Assembly: GCA_003508835.1 (NCBI GenBank)
Contig: PUFA01000316.1
Coordinates: forward strand, 372,001 to 436,000
Reading direction: 5' to 3'
Length of the DNA stretch: 64,000 bases
DNA from: Eonycteris spelaea
Lineage: Eukaryota; Chordata; Mammalia; Chiroptera; Pteropodidae
Position numbers and translations under genes: made by a program. Positions 34,487-45,390 of the stretch are shown here, in pieces; position 1 is the first letter of the stretch, and every line of letters begins with the position of its first letter. The notes beneath the pieces are model-generated. The model was not told where the DNA came from. It worked only from the letters and a program-made list of their open reading frames with translations, and made no database searches.

Positions 34487-35032
34487 TACTAGTCAGGCAA
34501 GCAGAACTAGCATGAGGATTACAGAATGTGGGATTTATTATAGAAACAGACCTTACACAATTGTGGGAAAAGCTGGGGAAGTGAAACCAGTATGGGGATT
34601 TGAGAATCAGGAAAAGAGTCACTCACCAGATTTCAAGCCCTGGGGTGGGTGGACAAAGCAGAGCAAATCCAAGACAGTGATGTGGACATGCAAAGGGGGA
34701 TTTGGAGTAATTGGGAGGTCTCTGGGAGACCACTGCCTCCGAGTATCCTCAGCCAGACATCGGGTGGCTGGTCTGGGGCACTGTCCCTCAGCACGGCCGG
34801 CACACAGGAAGAAGGGCTCAGTGCCAAGAGAAGAGAGAGGACAACCTGGAAACCACGGAGCTTGCTGCCAACAAAGACCTTCAAAGAGCAGGCAAAGCTG
34901 CTGCCTCACATCTGCTGCCCAAACTTCATATGAGTTCCTCTTTCCGCCAACCCTATGTCTACTCATGCAGGGAAAGGATTCTGGGTGACATAATTCTCAG
35001 TTTAATCAAGTTGACAATAGAACAATACAGCA
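34487..35032 (-). mobile_element. LTR-like ancient insertion splitting the L1ME
   Basis: About 546 bp of different composition (GC-richer) inserted in the L1. The L1 text 'ttcatatatc' (34477-34486) recurs as 'ttcatatc' (35033-35040), then the L1 continues 'ttttgatcctatgg'. The right end has 'tttaatcaagttgaca', which occurs near termini of several old mammalian LTR/DNA repeats. The 189-residue ORF at 34419-34988 crosses the junction and is not a gene. Strand and family uncertain. Confidence 0.5.
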
Positions 35033-35340
35033 TTCATATCTTTTGATCCTATGGTCTCATTCCGCAGTTTGGAATAGTTCCTAATGAAGTGGATAAATGT
35101 AACCAAAGATTAAATACAAGGATAACTACCTCTGCCATAGTTAAAACAGGCAAAATTAGAAATGAGCTAATTGTCCAACAATAGGAGAACAGTGAAATAG
35201 ATTCAGGTAAGACAGACAAGACTTTCATGTATCTATTTAAAAATTTTTTCAAATGGCTTTTAATGACATGGTTGTGTCCTCAGGGTATAGAATAAAAAAA
35301 GCAGACACAAAACTGTATCTGCATTAGAACTGCAAGTTTG
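35033..35340 (+). repeat. L1ME-type ORF2/3' end, right part
   Basis: 'gagctaattgtccaacaata' followed by 'caggagaacagtg'-like text and '...aaaaaaagcagacacaaaac': the end of an L1ME ORF2. Confidence 0.65.
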
Positions 35341-35429
35341 AAAACATTCATAGATTTGATTTTTTTATACTTCCTTATACCTTTCCCTATTTATTCTTCA
35401 AAAAGCAGCCAAATCATTTTTTATGAAAT

Positions 35430-35995
35430 GTGGACCAAAGCATATGTCTCCTTTGCCTAAAATTCCAGCATGGCTTTTCCCTGCACCCAGAACAAAATGC
35501 AAAGCCTTTCTACCGTCTGCAAGGTCCTTTCGTGGTCCTGCTTTTGTGACTGCTCTAACTGCATCTTTAACATCTCTTTGCTTGGTTCATTCAACTCCAG
35601 ACTCACTGGGCTTTGGCCAGTTCCTAGCCTAAGCAAATATCTCTTCCACCTTAAAGGCTTGGCAATGATTACGTTCACTCCCTTGCACTCTTCTCCCAGA
35701 TCCTGACTGACCCTTTCTCATTATTCAAATCTCAGTTCAGACGTCACCTTCTCTAAAAGGCCTTTCTCTGAGCACCCATTTACTGTGTCTTATTTCCCAC
35801 CCAACCCAACAATCATTCCCCATTTCATTGCCCTATATATTTTTTCCTGAACTAAAATTATTCTGCTTTTTACTTATCAGGCTCCCTCATAGAAAGCAGG
35901 GTTCATGAAAGCAGGGGCCTTATCTGTCATATTTATTGTATCCTGTGACTCCAACAAAACTATCAAGGTGCTATGTTTCCACTGAATAAATGGAT
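35430..35995 (+). repeat. L2 3' end
   Basis: Clear L2 ending: 'caaatctcagttcagacgtc', 'ctctaaaaggcctttctctg', 'gtgtcttatttcccaccc', 'catgaaagcaggggccttat', 'ccactgaataaatgg'. Plus strand; no open frame. Confidence 0.82.
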
Positions 35996-37160
35996 TAATG
36001 GCAGATCATTTTCTGAGTTTTCTACAGTGAGTATTTTCCGTTTTACAAAAAGGAAAAGGTATTTGGGAGGAATATCTTATGTCAAGAAGGCTTTTCACCA
36101 GTTATATAACTAAAGCCTTCTCAATTGTCATATCTAATGATTATCCAAACTTATTTTGGCTGCTCTATTCCTCTTATAAGATCTAGGTAGGGGTCTCCAT
36201 GCTACAGGGGATGCATATTAAATGCCTATAAAGGCACAGGAATCTGAAAATCACACATAAAACCATGTCATACATAGCAATTAGTCGGCAAACCCCATTT
36301 TACCATACGACACTCAGTAAGGCTCCCATAGATCATAATTCAAACGCCATTTTTAGGGCTACAAGTGCTCCCCTTCCAGCTCAGTGGCTTAGTCACTGAG
36401 CCTTATCACTGGTTTGCTTATCAACACCACCCACCCGGCAACAGTTCTACTCTTTACATTTCATAGCCCCTCCTACCTTCATGTCCTACCCTATCATGAC
36501 CGATGTGTCAATCACTCTTACTGGTTAATCCTAAACTTCCTTGTTTCTCTGTCCTTCAGACTCTCCTGTCTGATATAATCTCAAGTAAAGAGAAATCCAA
36601 CTGCCTATTTTCTCCATGTTATGTCTTGGCTTTAAGCTGTCTCTGGAATAGTAAAATTTATTACCTTTTGCCTTAGACTGCCTTTTCATGTTCTAATCTT
36701 TGGATGTCCCTTGGTCACTAGGTACTTGAATATAAAGAAAGAGGTGAGGGAAGGCTGAGTAAAATGAAGCTATGAAGCTTGAATATTTTTCATTTTCCTG
36801 ATCCAATAACACATACACACAACGGTGAGGGACAGTACTGTATATGTTAGTTTTTGTTAGAGCCTTCCCTCACTGCGGTGGCCAAGTGTCACTTGGCAAA
36901 AAGCTGACAGCAAAAGGGGAGACCTACCCCCTGTAGCAGAACGTCAGTCAGGACTCAGTGTCATTCTCCTTGGGAAAGGGCCCAGTTTTAATACAAGAAA
37001 AAGGGAAAAAAAAATCATTAAAATAGAGTTTTAATTAGGTTTCACTCAGAAGGTGGAGTAAACAGGTGAATCCATTTTTCAAAAAGTCATTTTTCATAAG
37101 ACATCTTTTCCAAAATTAATCAATGAATAATGCTCTCCTAGGGTTGATGCATTTAATTGT
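35996..37160. other. No gene or clear repeat recognised
   Basis: No ORF with a known domain and no RNA gene seen. It ends at the TSD of the solo LTR. Confidence 0.5.
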
Positions 37161-37164
37161 CTTT

Positions 37165-37477
37165 TGTTGTGGTTCGCTCAAATCTAAGACCCATGCAGCC
37201 AATTGAGATGAATTGTGAGCCTTTATTAGCCGGCCAGCAACTGACTCTCTACCACGCAGGGTTAGAAGATCAGCCCCTGTCCAGAAGAGGCAGTTCATAT
37301 AGCCACCAGCACATCCTGAGCTGATCATCACACCCTGGTTAACAGTTGGCGCATTAGATATCCTTGATCAGATTACCCTGGTTAACAGCATCTCCTGATC
37401 AGATTACCACACCCTGGTTAACAGAATCAGAAGTAAATATTTAATACTGCTTACTGGAAAATTGTCCACCCATAACA
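37165..37477 (-). repeat. Solo LTR, provirus A family
   Basis: 313 bp, TGTTGTGG...ATAACA on the plus strand, with a perfect 4-bp duplication CTTT (37161-37164, 37478-37481). AATAAA is intact (TTTATT, 37222-37227). It has three copies of the 'ccctggttaacag' motif. It formed by LTR-LTR recombination of a lost provirus. Confidence 0.95.
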
Positions 37478-37481
37478 CTTT

Positions 37482-38494
37482 AGCAAGCAATGAATTCCAG
37501 TGAAGGTAAATAAAAGACAAACTTTATGGTATGTAACTTAACAACCTGCCTATTTTGTGCTAAACTGTGAATTTTGTGGCAAATGAAACTCTGTGTAACA
37601 GGTTATTTTTTTAGACTCTGAAAACTGGCAGCTATTTTGTTCAGTTTTATGGTTATATACATTTTGGTATCTGTCTCAGCAATATTCCATGCTTTCTATG
37701 TCCCCAAAGGGAAAGTGGACAATCATCAGAATAGCCATGGAGAAATTCCTCTTGCCTATTACTAAGTGCTGCGGGAGAAAAATCACTCTATTGGATAGAT
37801 TGATTTCACTATAAATTTGCAAATACCCACTTCTGCTGGGCCTGCAACATTCTCAGTCAACCCTGTTTTCCAACTCACTTCTTTCTCTTATTCTCAACAA
37901 GGATTGTTTTCAAAACTTCTCTACTATCAAAACTCAATTTTCTCTTCACTCTCAGAAAAAGGCTTTGTCGTACTTGACATAGAAAATAAAAGCCGTCTGA
38001 AAAGTACTCTCTCCATTCTCACTACAGTTGTACAAATCTACTCTAATCTATATCCAATTCTTCCTCCTTCCTTTCTAGTCCTTAGAAGGCTTCCTTCTCT
38101 TGTTTAAAGATTATCACTCTGTGGCAGGTAGTCTGTAAAAAAGCTCCCAGCAATCCCCTATTACTGATAGTCATACCCCTACATATGAATATCAGGTTGC
38201 TTGTACTTCTCACTCTATATACTTTACCTGGCCAGTCTCACTTCTTAATGAATCCTGAATTGATATCTTTGGCTTCTCCTGAGCTCCAGGTGGTACTACT
38301 CAGCAAATATAAAACTAAACTTATTAACTACTACCCCCCCCAAGCGCATTCTCCTTGCTCTTTTTTTCTATCATAGCAATTGGCATTACTATATGACCAT
38401 TTTTGCCCAAGCTAGAAAAGCAATCAGCTTTACTCCCATCTGTCCATATACTCAAGTTGTTATCATTCTCTTTTCTGAATTTACAATTCTGTCC
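37482..38494. other. No gene or clear repeat recognised
   Basis: Pyrimidine-rich DNA at 37850-38110 and 38260-38490 may be unrecognised L2. A 96-residue ORF at 37817-38107 has no family resemblance. Confidence 0.4.
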
Positions 38495-38674
38495 ATTTCT
38501 CTTCATTCACAATGCCACAACTATGGCTCAAGACACCATTATCTCTTACTGGACAATTATAACAGTCGCCTGACTGTTCTTGAACTGTTTTACAACACTT
38601 TAAAAATGCCATTTTCTCTGCTTAAAATTCTTCAGTATCTCCCATTGCCCTTAGGATAAAGTCAAAGTTTTATG
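38495..38674 (+). repeat. L2 ORF2 end, left part
   Basis: 'agacaccattatctcttact', 'gcttaaaattcttcagtatc', 'cccattgcccttaggataaa' follow the L2 RT C-terminal coding region. Confidence 0.75.
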
Positions 38675-38822
38675 TCAGAGTGTAACCATTTCATTTATTG
38701 TCCTAATAGGGCACACTGGAGAGTGGAAAGGAAGTACTGTTTACAATTATGTCCTGAGGGAACAAGCGAGTAAACTGAGACTGTCTGGAAAAATTATATA
38801 TAAGGTCATCTTATTTTCTAAG
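38675..38822. mobile_element. Small DNA-transposon-like insert in L2
   Basis: About 148 bp with imperfect inverted ends ('gtgtaaccatttcatt' / 'aaggtcatctt') and the internal phrases 'cctaatagggcacactgg' and 'gagactgtctgg', as in old hAT MITEs. L2 resumes after it. Family not asserted. Confidence 0.4.
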
Positions 38823-39190
38823 CACTGTGACATTGCTACTATACACACAGCCATTCTAAACTTCATTCAGTTCCTTGAACTCACCTTCTCTCTTTCTTTT
38901 GAGCTTTTGGATATATTGTCCCGTTTGCCTGGGAAACTTCTCACCCCTCCTATTCTTCTGAAAAATTCCTATTCATCCTTCTGGCCTCAACATAAATGTC
39001 TCTTTTCCAGGGAGATATTTCCTGACCCTAGAGTATTCTGCTGTGGGTTCCTAAAGCACATAGCACACCTCATATTATACCTCTTGCTTCTCCATATTAT
39101 TTATAATTACTTGAAGAACTGACTTCCTAGCTTGACTATAAGATCCTTAAAGGAAGATATTGTCTCTATTTCTTCATTTCTGTATCAAAG
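38823..39190 (+). repeat. L2 3' end, right part
   Basis: 'cctcaacataaatgtctctt', 'ggagatatttcctgacccta', 'catagcacacctcat', 'ctataagatccttaaaggaa': L2 3' region in order. Confidence 0.78.
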
Positions 39191-39242
39191 AAGAAGCAGT
39201 TTGTGGAGGTAAGGTGTTCAGAATGCCTTTGTGTGGAATTAA

Positions 39243-39281
39243 AAACAAAACAAAACAAAACAAAACAAAACAAAACAAAAC
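39243..39281. repeat. (CAAAA)n microsatellite
   Basis: Seven to eight tandem CAAAA units. Confidence 0.97.
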
Positions 39282-39404
39282 CATTTCTCATCCCTTGAAA
39301 CTGTAGAGATGCGATTATCTACCCAGCCTCCCATTCCCCCTTCTGTTGGCTAGTGATCTTCATAACCAAAGCAAGGTTAAGCACAGTAGGAATTTTTGAA
39401 GATT

Positions 39405-39530
39405 AAGATCTCACCTCCAGATATTCTAACTCAGTTGGTCTGGTGTGGGCACAAGCAATGGTACTTTAAAAAATGTTACTATTCAGTTTCTAACATGACT
39501 CCATGATGTAAGTAGTACTCTTAGAGAAGC
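39405..39530 (+). mobile_element. MER5-like hAT MITE fragment
   Basis: 'ctaactcagttggtctgg' and the terminal 'agagaagcactgcc' match the MER5 group, with a degraded middle. Confidence 0.6.
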
Positions 39531-39675
39531 ACTGCCCATAGAACTTGCAATGATGGAAATGTCCTATGTCTTTTTCATCCATGTGGCTATCAAGTATTTG
39601 ATATTTGGCTAGTGCTACTGGAGAAGAGAATTTTTAACTTTTGTTTAATTGTATAGATTTTAAATTTATACATGT
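39531..39675. mobile_element. hAT-type MITE ('tgtccaatagaac' class)
   Basis: 'ctgcccatagaacttgcaatg', 'atggaaatgtcctatgtct', 'gtggctatcaagtatttga' correspond to an abundant old hAT MITE family whose name I do not assert. Confidence 0.5.
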
Positions 39676-39705
39676 CATTAGTGAATGTTGACAGTACAGC
39701 TCTGG

Positions 39706-39928
39706 AAGAGTGGCTCCCAAACTTGAAGGTGTATCAGGACCACCTGGAGGGCTTGTTAGTTACAGATTGCTGGGCCCCATCTCTGGAGTTTCCAATAGGG
39801 AGTATAGTTCAGAAGCAGGGTCTGACAATTTGCATTCTAACTCACGTCCTGAGAATTTGCTTTCTAGCCACTTCCCAAGTGGTATTGATGATGCGGGTCT
39901 AGGGACCACACTTTGAGAACCACTGCTT
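39706..39928 (-). mobile_element. MER5A hAT-Charlie MITE
   Basis: Inverted ends 'agtggctcccaaactt' (39710-39725) and 'actttgagaaccactg' (39911-39926), with 'accacctggagggcttgtta' and 'attgctgggccccatctctg' inside. This is the characteristic order of MER5A on the minus strand. Confidence 0.88.
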
Positions 39929-39939
39929 TAGACTTCTTA

Positions 39940-40105
39940 AAAATAGGCTCTTAGATCCCATCCTAGTTGTACTGATTCAGAATCTACATTTTAACAAAAC
40001 CCTCAGATTATTTGAATGGCCATTAAAATTTTTTAATTGAGGTTACAATTGACATAGAAGATGATGTGGTTTCGGGATGGCCATTATTGTTTGAGAAGCA
40101 CTCAT
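39940..40105 (+). mobile_element. MER5-like element split by a 51-bp L1 stub
   Basis: 'gatcccatcctagttgtac', 'attcagaatctacattttaac' then, after the stub, 'ttgtttgagaagcactc'. Confidence 0.65.
40026..40076 (-). mobile_element. Extreme 5'-truncated L1 with 10-bp target duplication
   Basis: 'ttttttaattgaggttacaa' and 'ttgacatagaa' are the reverse complement of an L1 3' terminus. It is flanked by 'atggccatta' at 40016-40025 and 40077-40086. Confidence 0.75.
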
Positions 40106-41389
40106 TGGATGATCTTGTATAAGTCAGACAATCCCAAGTTTAGCCCATAATACAGCTTTTGTGCAGAGAATTACTGTCATATTTTCATTTAGCCTTCACT
40201 TTCAAACTGTTTTTTTAAAAAAGAGTCAAATCATGTGTGTGATGCTACTTTTTTGCTTTATTAATTAATCCTTCTTAAGAGCTAAACTTCTCTCCTGAAA
40301 ACACAAAAAACCCTAACAATAAATACACAAGTGCTTCACATAAGTTGGAATGTTTTATATCTAACCAAATACTTGGTATCCTCTCTGTGGCTTATATTCT
40401 GCTGGCAAAGTTTTTCAGTTAATTTTTTAGGCTTTTCGTAGGTTGCCTTTTTTAGATTGCTGACCCTACCCTTCAATTTCACTCTGAACTAGAAACACGG
40501 CCCCTCTCTTAATTTTCCAAAGCAAGACCTAATTATAACTTTACCAAAGACTTGGGGGGGGGGGCTGTCTATTGAGCAGAACACATGCAGAACACCAGCC
40601 AACTGGAAAGGAGTGCGTCACTAGTTCATAGCCATTCCTACCCAGGCAGGGTTCTGACCTTTGGCTTTCTTCCTTGATGTGTTACTAAGACATAGTTCGC
40701 CTGTCCCCACCCTCAACCCCTGCCTCATGCCCTGTGTTTATATCTCTCCAAGTTGCCACCTACGCAGGACATAACCCCCATCTCTTCTGAGGATCAAAGA
40801 CAGAGGAAAATCTAGTTTCTTGTTCTGGTGTAAAATCGGCCCCGCCCAGTGTGTGTCGTCATTTGCAGTCTAGTCCCTTGGAGTCTTTAAAAACTCTCCA
40901 ATCTGGGAGACATTTGGCTTTATCTTTGCCTAGTCAAAAGGCACACTGAAAGTTTCCAATCACGCCATCCCTACACACTCCTCCCCCCCCCAAATATTTA
41001 CTTGCCTTCAGAAGCACCTAGTAAAATAGAATGATGCAAGTTTTCAACAAAGGTAGAATTCTGCTGCAGACAGGGGACCCTTTCCACATAAAACAGTTTG
41101 TTAGTTCATTCAGGAATAAATCTAGCTGTCAGAAATTCATATGTGTGATGGTTACATTTTAAAAAATATTAGCAGACATTTGTGTATGCTCGCTGTACGA
41201 GTACAAAAAATGACTCAAGTGTGAGTCAAGTGTCCTTTTTTATTCCTTATTTCCCTTTTTTTTTCCACGTAATCTTTCAAAAGCTTCCTGTTTCTTGACA
41301 TAATTTCAGTGAAATTAAATGGAACAAAGTTGTTTCATCAAACCAGTACAACAACTAGATTACTCATGTGGGGGAATAATGAACTTCAA
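40106..41389. other. No gene or clear repeat recognised
   Basis: Contains a G run (40553-40563) and a C run (40982-40990). No ORF with a known domain. Confidence 0.5.
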
Positions 41390-42475
41390 CTCATATCTCA
41401 CACCATATACAAAAATTAATGGAGACACAGAGCTACCAGAAAACAAAAGATAAACTGGCTATAGGAAACCTCAGACATCAATAATCACCCTAAATGTAAA
41501 TGGACTGAACTCACCAATAAAAAAGCAGAGTGTAGCAGATTGAATCAATAAGCAAACCTTACCGTATGCTGCCTTCAGGAGACGCATTGCAGGTAGAAAG
41601 ACAAATACAGATTCAAAGTGAAAGGGTGGAAAATGATACTCCAAGCAAATAGCATCCAGAGAAAAGTGGGTGTAGCCATATGTATATCTGACAAAATATA
41701 TTTCAAGATAAAAAATGTAACAAGAGACAAGATGAACATTTTTATAATAATAAAGGGACAATTATCAAGAAGACATAACACTTATCAATATATATGCACT
41801 AATCAAGGAACACCAAAATATATAATAAGTAACTACTAACAGAACTAAGGGAAGAAACTGACAAAAATGCAATTATAGTAGGGGACCTAAATACCCCATT
41901 GACAGCTATAGGTAGATCATCAAACAGAAAATCAATAAGGAAATATCAGCCTCAATGATACATTAGACCAATTGGACATAATCGTCATTTACAGAGCCTT
42001 TTATCCCAAAACACCAGATTATACATTCTTCTCTAGTGCACTTGGAACATTCTTGAGGATAACTATATGTTGGGACACAAAACTAGCTTCAACAAATTTA
42101 AGAAGATTGAAATCATACCAGGTATATTTTCTGACTACAATGCTTTGAAATTTCAATCAACTGAAAAAGAAAGCGGGAAAAACAACAGTGTGGAGATTAA
42201 AACTGCTAAAGAATGACTGAGTCAAAAAAGAAACAAAAGGAGAAGGTCAAAAGATACATAGAAACAATAAGAATGATAATACAACATATCAAAACTTTTG
42301 GGAGATGCAGCAAAAGCATTAATCAGAGAGAAATTTTATATCATTACAAGCCTATCTCAAGAAACAAGAAAAATCCCAAATAAATAACCCAACATGACAT
42401 CTTAAAGGACTAGAAAAAGAAGAACAAATGAAGCCTAAAGTCAGCAGAAGGAAAAGGCATACGTGTAAAAAGAAT
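41390..42475 (+). pseudogene. Old L1 ORF2 endonuclease-region remnant
   Basis: Translation near 41480-41521 reads 'IITLNVNGLNSPIK', the N-terminus of the ORF2 endonuclease. Later segments ('tgcaattatagtaggggacc', 41868 on; 'ttatacattcttctctagtg') follow endonuclease order and run towards the RT start ('gagagaaattttatatcatt'). Many stops. The first 30 bp may be a separate L1 scrap. Confidence 0.88.
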
Positions 42476-42554
42476 AATTAAATGTGTTCAAATAGCTCTT
42501 GCTTTACCTAGAAAGAATTAATAATAGGAAAATTTGAATGATACTCTTAACTTG
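42476..42554. other. Short spacer
   Basis: AT-rich spacer between the L1 remnant and the RPL31 pseudogene; nothing recognised. Confidence 0.4.
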
Positions 42555-42980
42555 TTTTTGGAATTTTATAATTATTTGATAATCAGCAGTTAGTGCCCAT
42601 CCACATTAATTGTTTGTAAATTTTTTTGGTGGTGGCACAGAGGTAACCTATGTAAAACTTGTTTGGTGAATCTTCATCTTCATCGTTTTCTGGACAACCA
42701 CACTGGAAACGGTACGCGGACATTCCTTATTCCTTTGGCCTATCAGCTTTCTTGAGTCTGTTGTCAATGGCACACCTAGAATTCCCATCTCCTTCACTGC
42801 AAATTTCCAGATTTCTTTGAGAGCCGAGGGGCACGCTTCTTGAACCCACTCCATAGATGTGCTTGTGAATGTTGATGGTGTATTCTCTGGTCACTACTCG
42901 TTGATGCAGAAAGGCCCTTCTTCTCGCTCGCCCTTCTTTGTGGGAGCCATGTTCTAGGCCCAATTGGAAAGGAAACAATA
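42555..42980 (-). pseudogene. RPL31: Processed pseudogene of ribosomal protein L31
   Basis: Minus strand, intronless. The ATG is at 42950-42948 ('MAPTKKG'). Next come 'VVTREYTINIHKHIYGVG' (translated within 42727-42999), a decayed 'PLGSQRNLEICSEGDGN' in a shifted frame, then 'DEDSPNK' and 'TKKIYKQLMWM' matching the RPL31 C-terminus (125 residues in mammals), and 3'UTR text 'ctgattatcaaataattata'. Frameshifts follow the N-terminus and an in-frame TAG follows 'CINE'. RPL31 is a 60S-subunit protein; this copy cannot encode it. Lack of introns and presence of the 3'UTR point to L1-mediated retrotransposition of mRNA. No clear A tail or target duplication remains, so it is old. Confidence 0.92.
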
Positions 42981-44351
42981 CTCTAATTTTCAAACTCATG
43001 GTTAAAAGATATGGTTCTCACAACTAAGGTCATTTTATATATTACATTCATTAAACTGGAGAAAGTTCAACAAAATAAAACAAAGTGATTGACAATTTCC
43101 AGCTTATCAAAAGACAAGAGACTGGTTTGACTAGATGTATCTGTTTTAAACAGGCACATCATGCTTCTCTTGGGCAGGAAGTTAAAAGACAGCTCCATAT
43201 TTCAAATTATTGGGGTCAGTCACAAACATTTAACCAATTCATTAATGAGAATATTTTATACTTCCATTGCAAAGGTTCATTGTATTATGTGATATGAGAG
43301 CCTTTAATATGTATTAGGGACCATCACTAAATAAATATATTTTAATTTCCAGGTGTTTTGGGTTGTTAAATTCAGTACTTTGTGATGGAGGTGCTCATCA
43401 GTCAGTCCTGTACTATAATGACAATAAGAGAAACAATGCTAACAAGTGATGATTTTTTACACTGGATGTACAAACTCTGCTTCATAACTTTACTGTTTTT
43501 CTCTGTTCTGGATATTAGTGAGTGTCCATTCTTCTTAGATGAATATTTCAAAGATCCTGCCACATAAGCACATATAGAAGATAGAAATTAATATGGTATT
43601 AAAGAAACTACAGTACCTTAAATGTATTACACATCAGACACTAAGGTAGTTACAGATATTTACTAAATTAAAAACCACCAGAGGGCAGCTTAATACAATA
43701 GTGATAAAATGCTTGAGAGAGTATGGTAGCGTTTAAAAGTAATTCCAATATGTTAGATACTGTAGATATAGAGAAAAAGAAATGAAGACACTTTTAATAT
43801 TTTAAAATTTCCTCTATAATAAATGTTTCTGATTTGGCATGTTTGCATATACTTTATATTTAGTGCACTTTTAAAGTCGATCTTCAAATACAAATATGTA
43901 TTAAAATTATCCCCCCCCTTTTTTTTGACAGTGACAAAATTGGCCAGGAGGTCAAGTAACTTGGTCAATATTTAAAATTTTTCAATGTTTCTTAGATCCT
44001 CCTCTCTGCGGTGCTAGTGCTCCTCCTGTAAGAAGGAAGCGGCATCACTAGCATGTCTCTTTCTAATGTAGTGGAATTAAACATGAAAATTAAGATGATA
44101 ATGATAACCAGCTTTTGGAGTACTTTTCATAACTTTTATAATCGATGTATCAGTTTGTTTGCTCTTTGTTTCTTTCTCTAGTTTGAATGCTCCATGAGGT
44201 CAAGGATATAAACTTCAGGGACTTTGCCCAACACAGTGACTAGCAGTAGGCTTTCATTAATTTTTATTGGCTTAATTTAGTAATTAACTGTAAATTCTTA
44301 AGGGACTAACACTTCTCGAGACTATTTCATGTTTTCATGTACTCGACAGTA

Positions 44352-44478
44352 ATGCCTTCTGTCCATCCATCTATCCCTTCCTCCTTCAGTTCATTTGCCC
44401 ATCTGTCCATCTGTCTATCCATCCATTTGTCTTTCTGCCAATCCATTCATCCACCATCCATTCATCCATTCATCCTCA
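44352..44478. repeat. Degenerate (ATCC)n/(TGTC)n microsatellite
   Basis: Repeated CATC, CATT and TCTG variants of a tetranucleotide; the Ser/His/Pro ORF here is repeat-derived. Confidence 0.9.
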
Positions 44479-45341
44479 AGACATTTAACCTTCAAAGACA
44501 ATCTTCAAAAGGGTTGCTTTTTCTTTGGTAACTGAAAAAGAAACTTTTTCAGGAAGAATTCTCAGTTTAAAGACCTTCCTTCTAGAATACATAAAGTTTT
44601 CTTTTCTAAGAGGGCAGCCTAATTTTAAAAAGACCTGTGCCAGAATGCGTGAGGGTTCATTACTCTCCGTCTCCCTCCCCAGAGCCTTGATTGCTCGGTG
44701 GGAACGACTTGTGGACAAACTGGAAGATGACGCCTCTTTTCTTTTACAGGATTTATGTTATTTATCTTGTAATATGCCAAGAGTTTTTGGAGAAAGTTTC
44801 TTGCCACTCTTGTGTCTTCTTAATAATAAAATCCGAGTGCTAGGACTCTGCTCTGGACTATGATCTCTTCTCACAGCTTGACCCATCCCCTCTGTGCTGG
44901 TACCTTCCAGATCTGTACCTTGAACTCTGACTGCTTCCCAAAACTTCAGACTTTTGTACCCACTTGCGTGACCCACAGCCACCTCACATCCATAGTGGGA
45001 AGGGAAAGAAAGAGAAGAAAAGGTAAGGAAAGGGAGAAGAGAGGAGAGAGAATAGAGAGGTTGAGTGTTTTTGTAGTTTACATTCTACCTTTCCTCTTCC
45101 TTAAAAGCGGTTAGGAGAATAGAAATTTCCAAAACATTTTTGACATCCATCACCAGCAGTGCTTTGTTCCTCTTCCACTTAGAATTCTGGGAGAAGGGTG
45201 CCATTCAGAGAGCCCAAAGGCAGCCTGGGGTGGCCTAAGCAGAGTAAAAACATGTCAGTGTCTCAGCATAGGGAATGCAGTCAGCATTAATGTAATGGCT
45301 AGGTGGTGAGTCAGAGGCGAGAAAGAGCAATCAGGGGGATC

Positions 45342-45390
45342 GGTTAACCAATGTTTAATGTTTAACCAATGGTTAACGTTTAACCAATGT
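45342..45390. repeat. 18-bp tandem repeat
   Basis: Three units of 'gtttaaccaatg' plus a 6-bp spacer (TTTAAT, GTTAAC), containing CCAAT and GTTAAC palindromes. Confidence 0.85.

Noticed and set aside
34419..34988. 189-residue plus ORF, the longest in the window
   Set aside because: It crosses the boundary between L1ME and an inserted LTR-like repeat, has no domain, and overlaps ORFs of similar length in two other frames.
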